From positions 1-44,703 of the forward strand of contig JACZXZ010000011.1 in the NCBI GenBank assembly GCA_022571365.1: a stretch of 44,703 nt of DNA, written 5' to 3'. The DNA comes from Pseudomonadota bacterium. GTDB taxonomy: Bacteria > Pseudomonadota > Alphaproteobacteria > G022571365. This document shows positions 38,323 through 44,703 of this stretch, one piece after another (the first letter of the stretch is position 1; the number at the start of each line of letters is the position of its first letter). Position numbers and translations under genes: made by a program. Under the pieces are notes generated by a model, which saw only the letters and a program-made list of their open reading frames with translations, was not told the origin of the DNA and made no database searches.

Positions 38323-38565
38323 ATGGAAGCCTTGTTTTCGACTGAATACCGTTACCTGTGGGTCGTCCTCCTGGCGGCGGCGCTGTTTTTCCCCGTGCGC
38401 CAGATGATTTGGGTCCTGACGGTTCGCCGCGCCATAAGCAAAGGTGGCGAGGAAAACGTCGATACCGCCGAGCAGGGACGCTTGAAGCGGCGCGCCGGCG
38501 TCACCTCCGCCCTGCTGTGTATTTTGTTCTCCGCAGTTTACGTCAACGTGTTGTTCAGCGAATGA
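38323..38565 (+). CDS. Small membrane protein, 80 residues
   Basis: Two membrane segments (about 10-30 and 58-78) separated by a charged loop (RRAISKGGEENVDTAEQGRLKRR). The second segment is followed by only three residues. agggg lies 8 nt before the ATG. It overlaps the next gene by ATGA, so the two are co-translated. I do not recognise a family; the position behind an SSS transporter suggests an accessory role, which is inference. Confidence 0.8.
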   Translation: MEALFSTEYRYLWVVLLAAALFFPVRQMIWVLTVRRAISKGGEENVDTAEQGRLKRRAGVTSALLCILFSAVYVNVLFSE

Positions 38566-39185
38566 CCGGCTATTTCAGCGCGCGGGTCCAGAAGCGCTTC
38601 ATCATCCTGATGATCGCCCTGACCGTCGTCATGTTCAGTGTCTGGACCGGCGTGAGCTGGTACCAGGGAAGCACGCCGGGCGACTTCGAAGTGCGCGAAG
38701 GCGACATCTTGCTCAGCGACGGGGCCTATTGGGAGGCGATCGAGAAATTCGACCTGGCGCTCGCGGCACAGCCCGATCACCGTGGCGCCCTGCATGGCAA
38801 GGCGGCCGCGCTGATCATGCTCGAACGCTATGACCAAGCCGAAGATGTCCTGAGCTATCTGATCGATTACCTGAACGCGACCGTGGAAGATGACGATCCA
38901 ACCGGTATCGGCGCCTTGAGCGCGGCCTATACCAACCGCGGCATCATCAAGGACCGCCAGGGGCGCCATCGGGAAGCCTATGACGACTACGTGAAATCCG
39001 TCCAGATCGATTATGAGATTGCCGAAGGGCCAGGCTGGATCGAGCATCTGCTGTACTACAACCACGCGCCATCGAGCACGCTCAAGCGCGCGCGATATCT
39101 TCATGAACAGTTTGAGCTTCCCGAGGAAGAACGCATCTTGACTCTGCCTGCCCTCGACGACGCCCAGCGCATGTACAAGCCGTAA
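38562..39185 (+). CDS. Membrane-anchored TPR protein
   Basis: 207 residues. A single membrane segment (about 12-32, RFIILMIALTVVMFSVWTGV) is followed by TPR-like repeats (about 42-150): DILLSDGAYWEAIEKFDLAL, ALHGKAAALIMLERYDQAED and AYTNRGIIKDRQGRHREAYD. Likely a periplasmic or cytoplasmic scaffold anchored in the inner membrane. It starts inside the stop of the 80-residue gene. Function unknown. Confidence 0.85.
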   Translation: MTGYFSARVQKRFIILMIALTVVMFSVWTGVSWYQGSTPGDFEVREGDILLSDGAYWEAIEKFDLALAAQPDHRGALHGKAAALIMLERYDQAEDVLSYLIDYLNATVEDDDPTGIGALSAAYTNRGIIKDRQGRHREAYDDYVKSVQIDYEIAEGPGWIEHLLYYNHAPSSTLKRARYLHEQFELPEEERILTLPALDDAQRMYKP

Positions 39186-39210
39186 GGCGCCTTATCTCTG
39201 CTCCTTGGTA

Positions 39211-39426
39211 TCAGCCCAGTTCGATCAGGCCGAGCACGTCCTGGAACAAGACGCCGACAAAATAAAGTGCTGCGATGCAGCCGAACAGCAGATGGACGAA
39301 GTCCGCCTTGCCGTCCTCGTTGCGCGCGCGCAGGCCGTGCCATGCGATGGCGCCGGTGACGGCGAGGAAGATGAAGTTGATGAGCTGCTTGGTGGCGGGG
39401 TCTTCGATCTCGAGGAATTCAAGCAT
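39211..39426 (-). CDS. Small membrane protein, 71 residues
   Basis: Two predicted membrane helices (about 14-30 and 43-65) joined by a charged loop (RARNEDGKADF). The protein looks real: balanced composition and an ATG close behind the preceding small gene. It converges on the TPR gene with only 25 nt between the stops. No family recognised. Confidence 0.7.
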   Translation of the reverse strand: MLEFLEIEDPATKQLINFIFLAVTGAIAWHGLRARNEDGKADFVHLLFGCIAALYFVGVLFQDVLGLIELG

Positions 39427-39435
39427 GCGCCAAAT

Positions 39436-39555
39436 CTAGTGGCGCGCCGCGGCCGGCGCGCTGGCTCCCAAAGCGGCAAGTAGGGCTAGGCTCAGCCCCG
39501 ATGCCAGGGCCGTCTTGTGCAAACGGCTGCGGAGCATTCTCGTTAGCCTCGTCAT
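39436..39555 (-). CDS. Small protein with signal-like N terminus, 39 residues
   Basis: The start is marked by a near-perfect ribosome site (aaaggagg, 6 nt before the ATG at 39555). The peptide has a basic N terminus (MTRLTRMLRSRLHKTA) and then a hydrophobic, Ala-rich segment ending ASAPAAARH, like a signal peptide with almost no mature part. It ends 9 nt before the 71-residue membrane protein begins, so the two form an operon. It could be a leader peptide or a small membrane protein. Confidence 0.6.
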   Translation of the reverse strand: MTRLTRMLRSRLHKTALASGLSLALLAALGASAPAAARH

Positions 39556-39598
39556 AGCGATCCTCCTTTTGCGTATAGGTTTAGGTTGGGCTTTGTTC

Positions 39599-39925
39599 AT
39601 GCGGCTTTTGTACGCGCGGCCCGTCAAAGCGCCGTGGTGCGGGGCGTACGTGCTTCACTTTTTGACCGGTCTGTTGTTCTATCCGCTCGGTTACCTGTTC
39701 GCCGCCCGGCCAGTCGCGAGTGCTGTCGCGCCCCGAATACCATGGTGGGCCGTCGGTACAATTTATGGCGCCGTCACTTGGCTGTGGGCGGTTTATGTGA
39801 TGGCTCATCTGGTCGCTGGGTTGCCAGCCTTCTTTGGCTTTTCCGAGTTCACGTGGGTTGCGCTGGTCGGCCACCTCCTTTTCGGGTGGGTCGCGGCGGC
39901 GGTGATCCGTTGGCGCCTCGGTTGA
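39599..39925 (+). CDS. Small integral membrane protein (DUF6789-like)
   Basis: 108 residues, three or four membrane segments. The pattern YVLHFLTGLLFYPLGYL, WWAVGTIYGAVTWLWAVYVM and LVGHLLFGWVAAAVI resembles small membrane proteins of the DUF6789/YagU-like kind; this is a pattern match from memory. I chose the ATG at 39599; a TTG at 39515 would add 28 residues, but it overlaps the small gene on the other strand. Divergent from the 39-residue gene. Confidence 0.6.
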   Translation: MRLLYARPVKAPWCGAYVLHFLTGLLFYPLGYLFAARPVASAVAPRIPWWAVGTIYGAVTWLWAVYVMAHLVAGLPAFFGFSEFTWVALVGHLLFGWVAAAVIRWRLG

Positions 39926-40058
39926 TCCGCGCTAAAGTCAAGTCGATGGCGTCGTACTGGATGGTTAGCCATCCTCCCTGTATTGACGTTGTCAGGGGAG
40001 GCGGTCGTCTGGACGCTTACGGTCGCCTCCATCTTCTTGTCCGCCCTGACCTGGCACG

Positions 40059-41279
40059 TCATAGAGCCGATGTTCTCACATGTTCCGGACGAAAGCCCAT
40101 GCCAATTATCCGGGCTGGTATCCGGCGTAGGATCGGAAATTGCTGCATCAGCCTGATGGGCAGCGGTGCGGCAAACCGGCCGGTGCTACCGAGCACGGGC
40201 GCGATGATCCCGTTCTGCATGAACACCTGCAAGCGCTGCGTCATGCGGGTCGGCCACTCGCGCCGGCGCTGCACCTGACGTAGATGATCGGAGGTGAGCC
40301 GGCGTTCCCGCAACGGCGACGCCAGGATGTTAGCTGTGGCGACCGCATCCTGGATAGCCAAGTTGATGCCGACTCCGCCAACCGGCGACATGGCATGCGC
40401 GGCATCGCCGATGCACAAGAGCCCGGACCGATACCAGCATGGCAGTCGATCGACGCGGACGGCAAGGAGCTTGGCATGATCCCACGTGGCGATCTCATGG
40501 ACCCGGTCGTGGGCAAACGGTGCGACTTTAGCCACACCCTCGCGAAACGCTTCGAGCCCGCCCTTACGGACCTGTTCGGCCGCCCCCTTCGGGATCACGT
40601 AGGCGCACTGCCAATAGTCGGCTCGGTTGATCATGACGAAGATCCGCCCGACATCAAAGCGTCCCATGGTGTCTTCCGGATCGCTCGCCCGACGCGACAG
40701 GCGGAACCACAACACATCCATGGGAGCGCCGAGCTCGTCGACTTTGAGCCCCGCCTTGTCGCGGACAGTGGAATTGCGGCCGTCGCCACCCACAACAAGA
40801 TCAGCGCGCACCTCGAGCGGACCCTCCTTTGTCGCGGCGTGCACGCCTATAATGCGATCGCCGTCCTCGATCAGCCCGTTCACCTCGGCTGACATGTAAA
40901 GTTTGAAAGAGGGATAGCGCGCGCCCTGGGCCACCAGGAAATTCAAGAAATCCCACTGCGGCATCATCGCGATGAATTTACAGCGCGTCGGCAGCCGCGA
41001 AAAGTCGGCGATCAGCAGCGAAGCGTCCCCGAATTGCGCGTTGAGACGCGCAACTTTCTGATGCGGCAGCTTCAGGAGGTTGTCCAGGACGCCGAGTTCA
41101 TGCATGACCTCAAGCGTGGAAGGGTGGATCGTATCGCCGCGGAAATCACGCAGGAAATTGGCGTGTTTCTCGAGGACAACAATGTCAACGCCAGTGCGGG
41201 CTAGGAGCAGCCCCAGCATCAGGCCCGCGGGGCCGCCGCCGGCTATGCAGCAGCGTGTGGAAACCACGGTTGGGGCCAC
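40059..41279 (-). CDS. FAD-dependent monooxygenase, PHBH fold
   Basis: Class A flavin monooxygenase of the UbiH/PHBH type, substrate unknown. About 406 residues with the three family fingerprints: GGGPAGLMLGLLLARTGVDI (FAD dinucleotide site), VVGGDGRNSTVRD (DG motif) and LLCIGDAAHAMSPVGGVGIN (GD motif). I prefer the GTG at 41279, which has aaagga about 9 nt upstream; the frame is open to a TTG at 41318. It stands alone, with no pathway genes nearby to suggest a substrate. Confidence 0.9.
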   Translation of the reverse strand: MAPTVVSTRCCIAGGGPAGLMLGLLLARTGVDIVVLEKHANFLRDFRGDTIHPSTLEVMHELGVLDNLLKLPHQKVARLNAQFGDASLLIADFSRLPTRCKFIAMMPQWDFLNFLVAQGARYPSFKLYMSAEVNGLIEDGDRIIGVHAATKEGPLEVRADLVVGGDGRNSTVRDKAGLKVDELGAPMDVLWFRLSRRASDPEDTMGRFDVGRIFVMINRADYWQCAYVIPKGAAEQVRKGGLEAFREGVAKVAPFAHDRVHEIATWDHAKLLAVRVDRLPCWYRSGLLCIGDAAHAMSPVGGVGINLAIQDAVATANILASPLRERRLTSDHLRQVQRRREWPTRMTQRLQVFMQNGIIAPVLGSTGRFAAPLPIRLMQQFPILRRIPARIIGMGFRPEHVRTSAL

Positions 41280-41683
41280 GGCGGAAGTTCCTTTAGTCCT
41301 CTTACTCGCTCGTGCCAAAATTAGCTCGGCACCAACAAGCGACCTCAGTCATCGAATGCCGCGAAGTTAACGAAAGACGGGAGGGGCAGCAATCCCATGC
41401 ATATCCGCCGGTTCTACGCGCCCACAAACCGCGAATCAGAGAGTGGTATCGTTAGAGACGCGCGATGTCCGGGTTGGGTCAAAACCGGTCCTACGGCGAC
41501 CCCATCGGGAACGTCTGTTCCTGGGGGTAAAGCGGACCAAATCAGCACGAAAGCAGACATCCAAACGACTCCCGATTCTCATGCCTGTCCCTCGGTCAGT
41601 GCCAGCTTGTGGTTCGTCGGCCTGAGACCGCGTCACGCGTGACGGGATCAGCCTCGACGGGGCGGTATAATCGCCCGGAAACC
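41280..41683. other. Spacer before the phage-like genes
   Basis: About 400 bases with no convincing gene. Stretches such as cgaaagcagacatccaaacg resemble repetitive intergenic sequence common in alphaproteobacteria, as does similar material near 35,370-35,520. This region marks the left side of the phage-like segment. Confidence 0.4.
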
Positions 41684-42004
41684 ATGACCGACAAACCACT
41701 ATTCAACTTGGACGCGGAAGGCCGCTGGCGGCTGGCCTATGACCGTCAACAATGGGTCTTGCAGCAACGCCGAGGGAAGGCGCGTGCAAGCCACATAGAG
41801 GGCAGGAGCATCGCCCGCTCGGGTTACGAGGCGGTATCCTTCATCGGGAGCGAGAAACGCGTCCTCCGGCGCGTCCTAGGCGAGAAGGGCGTGGTCCTGA
41901 CTGCCGAGGCTCAAGCCCGGCTCGACGCGCTGCCCGACATGTTCATGGCCTTCATCGCAGCGCCGGAAAGGTTTTTCGCCCGACCGGAGGCGGAGGCGGC
42001 ATGA
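41684..42004 (+). CDS. Phage-type hypothetical protein
   Basis: 106 residues starting MTDKPLFNLDAEGRWRLAYD. It is basic in the middle (WVLQQRRGKARASHIEGRS) and ends FFARPEAEAA. Similar small proteins sit beside replication or terminase genes in alphaproteobacterial prophages, as I recall, but I cannot name a function. It overlaps the next gene by ATGA, typical of compact phage operons. Confidence 0.7.
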   Translation: MTDKPLFNLDAEGRWRLAYDRQQWVLQQRRGKARASHIEGRSIARSGYEAVSFIGSEKRVLRRVLGEKGVVLTAEAQARLDALPDMFMAFIAAPERFFARPEAEAA

Positions 42005-42102
42005 CCAAAGCCAAGCCCAAGAAGAAAGGCCGTCCCTCGCTCTACACCGAAATGTTGGCGGCGAAAATCTGCTGGGCACATCGACAGACCTATCTGCAAT
42101 AG
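42001..42102 (+). pseudogene. Truncated HTH/terminase-small-subunit-like gene
   Basis: The 33 codons read KKKGRPSLYTEMLAAKICWA, then HRQTYLQ and a stop. The first part matches the start of phage small-terminase-like HTH proteins (GRPS-YT-ELA--IC), which normally run well past 100 residues. The expected continuation is missing, so the gene is broken just after the first helix. Confidence 0.65.
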
Positions 42103-42113
42103 GAGACGGATCC

Positions 42114-42346
42114 ATGGCCAAGAAACCCACGAGCCGAGGCAAAAAAGGCACCTTCCTGAAGGGTCGGAGCGGAAACCCCAAGGGGCGGCCCAAGGGCACG
42201 TGCAAGTCCAGGCGGTCATCTATCCCGAGGCCGTTGCTACCTTCGAGGCATCCTTCGCAAACGCGGACTGTCCTACTTTCCCCGTCATCCGACAGCCGCT
42301 GTGTTCCTTCGGCCAGGATGGCGGGCACACCCGTGGAGCGTTTTAG
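42114..42346 (+). pseudogene. Broken DUF5681-like phage gene fused to foreign sequence
   Basis: The N terminus contains GTFLKGRSGNPKGRPKGT, the DUF5681 signature found next to terminase genes. After codon about 30 the frame reads as nonsense. In another frame the same DNA reads HVQAVIYPEAVATFEASFAN and on to a stop at 42344, which looks like the end of an unrelated protein. This indicates a recombination joint near 42,200. A good ribosome site (aggaga) precedes the ATG. Confidence 0.6.
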
Positions 42347-42347
42347 A

Positions 42348-42836
42348 TCACCGGCTGCCACTGATGGATTCTCCGAATGAGGGGCTGTCTATGATCATAC
42401 GCAGTTTGACGGTAACCAGCGACAAGTTGAGATTCTCCATCTGCAGGATGAGTCGTGCAGAGTAGGTGGGAAGAAGCAGGTTGAGGGTCAGGTCGCGTGC
42501 GCTGTTGAGGGGGTCGGGCGTATAGTCGAGTGAGGCGGCGGACGTGCGGATGTCGGGAAGGATCAAGCCGGTCCCCAGGAAGTCGGAGGCGACAGGAGTC
42601 ACTTTTTCGGCGTAGGCCATCCGCAGGGCGAGTATGCGGGCTGCGTTCAGGTCGGCGTCCGCGGTCCAAAGTAAGGAACGGAGAATGGAGTTGGCCGGCA
42701 GCCGCGGGGTCGAGGTGAAGATGGATGAGCCGTTAGGGATGCCATCGGAGAAGCTGAAAATCCGACGGACGCCGGGACGGAGTACAGGCAGGTTGACGGT
42801 TTGGTCCAGCATAGTGCGGGTGAGTGGGTCACTCAA
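42348..42836 (-). CDS. Hypothetical virion-type protein downstream of the capsid gene
   Basis: 162 residues if read from a TTG that overlaps the capsid stop (TTGA); the ATG at 42812 would give 154. No signal or membrane segment. It is rich in beta-prone stretches (ILRSLLWTADADL, LTLNLLLPTYSARLILQMEN). I do not recognise it; its position as the translationally linked partner of a double-jelly-roll capsid gene suggests a minor capsid or assembly protein. It ends 2 nt from the broken plus-strand phage gene, so its own 3' end may have been altered. Confidence 0.65.
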   Translation of the reverse strand: MSDPLTRTMLDQTVNLPVLRPGVRRIFSFSDGIPNGSSIFTSTPRLPANSILRSLLWTADADLNAARILALRMAYAEKVTPVASDFLGTGLILPDIRTSAASLDYTPDPLNSARDLTLNLLLPTYSARLILQMENLNLSLVTVKLRMIIDSPSFGESISGSR

Positions 42837-43813
42837 AAGAACTCGCTGACGTTGACCTTTTCGATGGGGATCACGCGCATGGCCTCGGCCACGTGAGCGT
42901 CGGAACGGAGCACCACCCGGTTCTCGCCGCGGGTTTGCAGGTTGTAGGAGTCGTCGCCCGTGAAGTCAAAGTCCAGGTACGCGTATGTGTCGAGCGGTTC
43001 GTGATGGTCCTGGGTGTTGAGCGCGAATACGTCCACCGTGTCATCCACGATGACGTGGTGTCGGTGTTCGTTGTAGCGCGGGGAGTGCTTGCCCATGGCG
43101 CCGAACAGGCCGCGTAGGATTTCGACTTCAGAGGATGAATAGCCACGCTCGACCCCGTTGACCAGCACGCTCAGTCGGCCCAGGCCGGGGGCGGGGGCGG
43201 CGCCGGCGAACGCGGTGGTATTGAACACCAGTATGCCACGTTTGTCCCATTCTGTGGGGAGTACGACGTCGTTCTGACCGGTGGCGGCGAAGGTCTGCGC
43301 GATCGTGGTCATGCGGGTGAAGTGGGTGAACCGGGCGCCGGGGAGTTCCAGGGCTTCGATTTGGTAGCGCAGATCGTCGTAGCCGGTGTCGGCCACATCG
43401 ACGTCCAAACGCAATACGAGTTCGCCGGAGCGGGTCTGCGGGATGCCCTCCGTGCGGTCGCCCCAGTGTCGGCCGAAAAGGATGGGGAGAATGAGTGATC
43501 GGCGGTCGTTGTCGGTTTGGACCTGGTTGCTTTGGGAGATGTCCACACGCCAGCGGTGCAGGAGGGCGGCGTAGAGGTCGCGGCCACTGATGTCGAGGAT
43601 CGTTTGGCCGCGGAACAGGACGCGGATGCTGTTGAAGGCGTCGATGATCCTGGCGGCGGACGCGTAGTTGGTGACGGTGGAGGTTTCGTTCAGCGGTTTG
43701 ATTTCCAGCAGGAGCCCGCTCAGTGGGTTGACCGGCAGGTCGTGTTCCAGGATCGCGTTTACGGCCGGGTCCTGTTCCTCGACGATCACGTTGTGGATGA
43801 AGCTGGCGGCCAT
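42833..43813 (-). CDS. Putative double-jelly-roll major capsid protein (PM2 P2-like)
   Basis: 326 residues. The N-terminal half has the pattern I associate with the P2_N coat-protein family: LLLEIKPLNETSTVTNYASA leading to FNSIRVLFRGQTILDISGRD, then LILPILFGRHWGDR and ELVLRLDVDV. The C-terminal half repeats a similar strand plan (LSVLVNGVERGYSSSEVEIL, then LDTYAYLDFDFTGD) and ends VAEAMRVIPIEKV. Two stacked eight-stranded barrels are the fold of tailless dsDNA phage capsids. There is no catalytic motif or membrane segment. aggag lies 9 nt before the ATG. The family call is from motif memory and needs a profile search. Confidence 0.65.
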   Translation of the reverse strand: MAASFIHNVIVEEQDPAVNAILEHDLPVNPLSGLLLEIKPLNETSTVTNYASAARIIDAFNSIRVLFRGQTILDISGRDLYAALLHRWRVDISQSNQVQTDNDRRSLILPILFGRHWGDRTEGIPQTRSGELVLRLDVDVADTGYDDLRYQIEALELPGARFTHFTRMTTIAQTFAATGQNDVVLPTEWDKRGILVFNTTAFAGAAPAPGLGRLSVLVNGVERGYSSSEVEILRGLFGAMGKHSPRYNEHRHHVIVDDTVDVFALNTQDHHEPLDTYAYLDFDFTGDDSYNLQTRGENRVVLRSDAHVAEAMRVIPIEKVNVSEFF

Positions 43814-43855
43814 GGGTGCATCTCCTGACGGCGGACGGTGCCGCGTGGGCCGGGG

Positions 43856-44287
43856 CTACGCGAGTTCCTGGAGTCGGCGTTGATGCAGGGCGTCGGTTAC
43901 CGTTCGGACGCGCTCGAGATTGGCGGCGCTGCCTCGCGGCCCCCGGGGGGGCAGGTTCAGGTTGGCGATCACGTCACGGAATGGGGCGAAGCCGCGCGAG
44001 AAGTCGTCCGCGGCGGCGGCGATGCCGCTCGCGAAACGCTGCGTGCCCAGGGTGGATGACTTCTCACGCCATTTGCTGTTGCCCGCCCTCTGAACGCCGT
44101 TGCTGAAACGGCCGGCGCCGATGGCTTCGGTGACGGCGGCGCCCCAGTTTGATTCGGACGCCGAGGTGGGTCCTTCCCAGTCTACGCTGCTGTCCAGCAC
44201 GCCGGTGCGGTACTTGGCGGCTCCCGCACCGGCACCCTGGACCCAACTCGTGGAGATTTCTGATATGGAGGGGATGCTGATGGCCAT
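43856..44287 (-). CDS. Small phage protein upstream of the capsid gene
   Basis: 143 residues starting MAISIPSISEISTSWVQGAG. A segmental pattern recurs: KYRTGV, WGAAVTEAIGAGRFSNGVQRAG, KWREKSSTLGTQRFASGI, DDFSRGFAPF. The protein ends with the conserved-looking LPPRGPRGSAANLERVRTV. I recall similar proteins in many phage genomes near capsid genes; the function is not known to me. ggaga lies about 8 nt before the ATG, and a good promoter lies further upstream. It is the first gene of the capsid operon. Confidence 0.7.
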   Translation of the reverse strand: MAISIPSISEISTSWVQGAGAGAAKYRTGVLDSSVDWEGPTSASESNWGAAVTEAIGAGRFSNGVQRAGNSKWREKSSTLGTQRFASGIAAAADDFSRGFAPFRDVIANLNLPPRGPRGSAANLERVRTVTDALHQRRLQELA

Positions 44288-44367
44288 GGGCGGATCTCCA
44301 GGTGAGTCTGGCAGAGCGGCGGCACCCTGGCAGGTTATCCGCGACGGCCTGCCAGGGCACCGTTTGT

Positions 44368-44398
44368 ATTCTAGATCATCAAGACGGGGTGTTGTCAA
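44368..44398 (-). promoter_or_regulatory. Promoter of the capsid operon
   Basis: On the minus strand a perfect TTGACA (44393-44398) is followed after 19 nt by TAGAAT (44368-44373), five of six matches to the -10. The spacer is slightly long. It lies 80-110 nt before the first capsid-operon start. Confidence 0.65.
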
Positions 44399-44583
44399 GC
44401 ACGCCGGGGGCGCGCTTAAGGGCCGATTGGGCGCGACTACGCGCAATTCCAGGTTGGGTGCGCGGCGAACGCGGCAGGAGCGGGCGCGCCGAACACCGGA
44501 GAGCCTGAGGCAGGAGCGCCTATCTGAAAAGGCCGCGGACGGGACGATCTTAAGGGGAGGGTGGGTGGGGGCGGACAGAGGCT

Positions 44584-44599
44584 CGGGGCCTGAGCCCCG
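44584..44599 (-). terminator. Short stem-loop after the edge gene
   Basis: cggggc (44584-44589) and gccccg (44594-44599) pair across ctga. It sits 8 nt past the stop of the partial gene at the right edge, on the minus strand. There is no T tract, so terminator function is only plausible. Confidence 0.35.
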
Positions 44600-44607
44600 G
44601 ATGGCGC

Positions 44608-44703
44608 CTACCGAATGCGGAAGCTTTCGACTTCTACGTGGCAGGAACCGACGGGGTCGCAGTGCAGAGTGAGGCGGAAGAAGTCGTCGTAGACGTCGCT
44701 CAG
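44608..44703 (-). CDS. Partial gene at the right edge
   Basis: The last 31 codons of a gene running in from beyond the window: LSDVYDDFFRLTLHCDPVGS, then CHVEVESFRIR and a stop. The alternating hydrophobic pattern suggests beta strands. It precedes the capsid operon on the same strand but is separated from it by a hairpin and a promoter. Identity unknown; probably another gene of the same viral element. Confidence 0.6.
   Translation of the reverse strand: MSDVYDDFFRLTLHCDPVGSCHVEVESFRIR

Noticed and set aside
39515-39598. TTG-initiated extension of the small plus-strand membrane protein
   Set aside because: It overlaps the 39-codon gene on the other strand, which has a much stronger ribosome site; ATG 39599 is preferred.
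41397-41642. Short open frames in the spacer before the phage-like genes
   Set aside because: They read as translated repetitive intergenic DNA with no family resemblance.
44288-44446. Longer start for the small phage protein
   Set aside because: The extension covers the promoter hexamers and is low-complexity; the ATG at 44287 has a ribosome site.

Overview
The window looks like chromosomal DNA of a high-GC alphaproteobacterium, probably Rhodospirillales-like and perhaps from an uncultured lineage. The gene order (mraZ to ftsZ, then lpxC, bamD and ligA), the MurE DNPR motif and the type A RNase P RNA point that way. The genus cannot be named from sequence alone. Dense short GC-rich tandem repeats inside and between genes are a striking habit of this genome.

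Region 1 (about 1-23,550, minus strand) is a complete division and cell wall (dcw) cluster, in transcription order: mraZ, rsmH, ftsL, ftsI, murE, murF, mraY, murD, ftsW, murG, murC, murB, ddl, ftsQ, ftsA, ftsZ, lpxC, bamD, ligA. It starts at a promoter overlapped by five 10-bp-spaced TGGG repeats (a MraZ box). Most junctions are 4-nt stop/start overlaps. Two junctions hold tiny ORFs that overlap their neighbours: two 13-codon ORFs between murD and ftsW, made by tandem duplication of the junction itself, and one 17-codon ORF between ftsW and murG. recN, often found between bamD and ligA in alphaproteobacteria, is absent.

Region 2 (about 23,890-25,900, minus strand) holds the RNase P RNA gene, an AmpD-like amidase and a DjlA-like TerB/J-domain protein. 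Region 3 (26,067-28,994, minus strand) is a small module: one DUF2182 membrane protein, two DUF1326 Cys-motif proteins and a secreted protein. It is flanked by direct repeats derived from the 5' end and leader of djlA.

Region 4 (29,550-41,300) carries a single-chain 5-oxoprolinase/hydantoinase, a Tat-exported flavin amine oxidase bracketed by short direct repeats, fragments of a transposase and of a histidine kinase, a sodium:solute symporter with two downstream membrane-associated genes, several small membrane proteins and a PHBH-type FAD monooxygenase.

Region 5 (41,680-44,703) is viral. A plus-strand stub of phage-like genes (one truncated HTH/terminase-like gene and one broken DUF5681-like gene) abuts a minus-strand operon. 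That operon encodes what looks like a PM2/P2-type double-jelly-roll major capsid protein, a small virion-associated-type protein upstream and an unknown structural-type protein downstream. A further gene runs off the right edge. This suggests a tailless icosahedral provirus or its remnant and is the most interesting part of the window.
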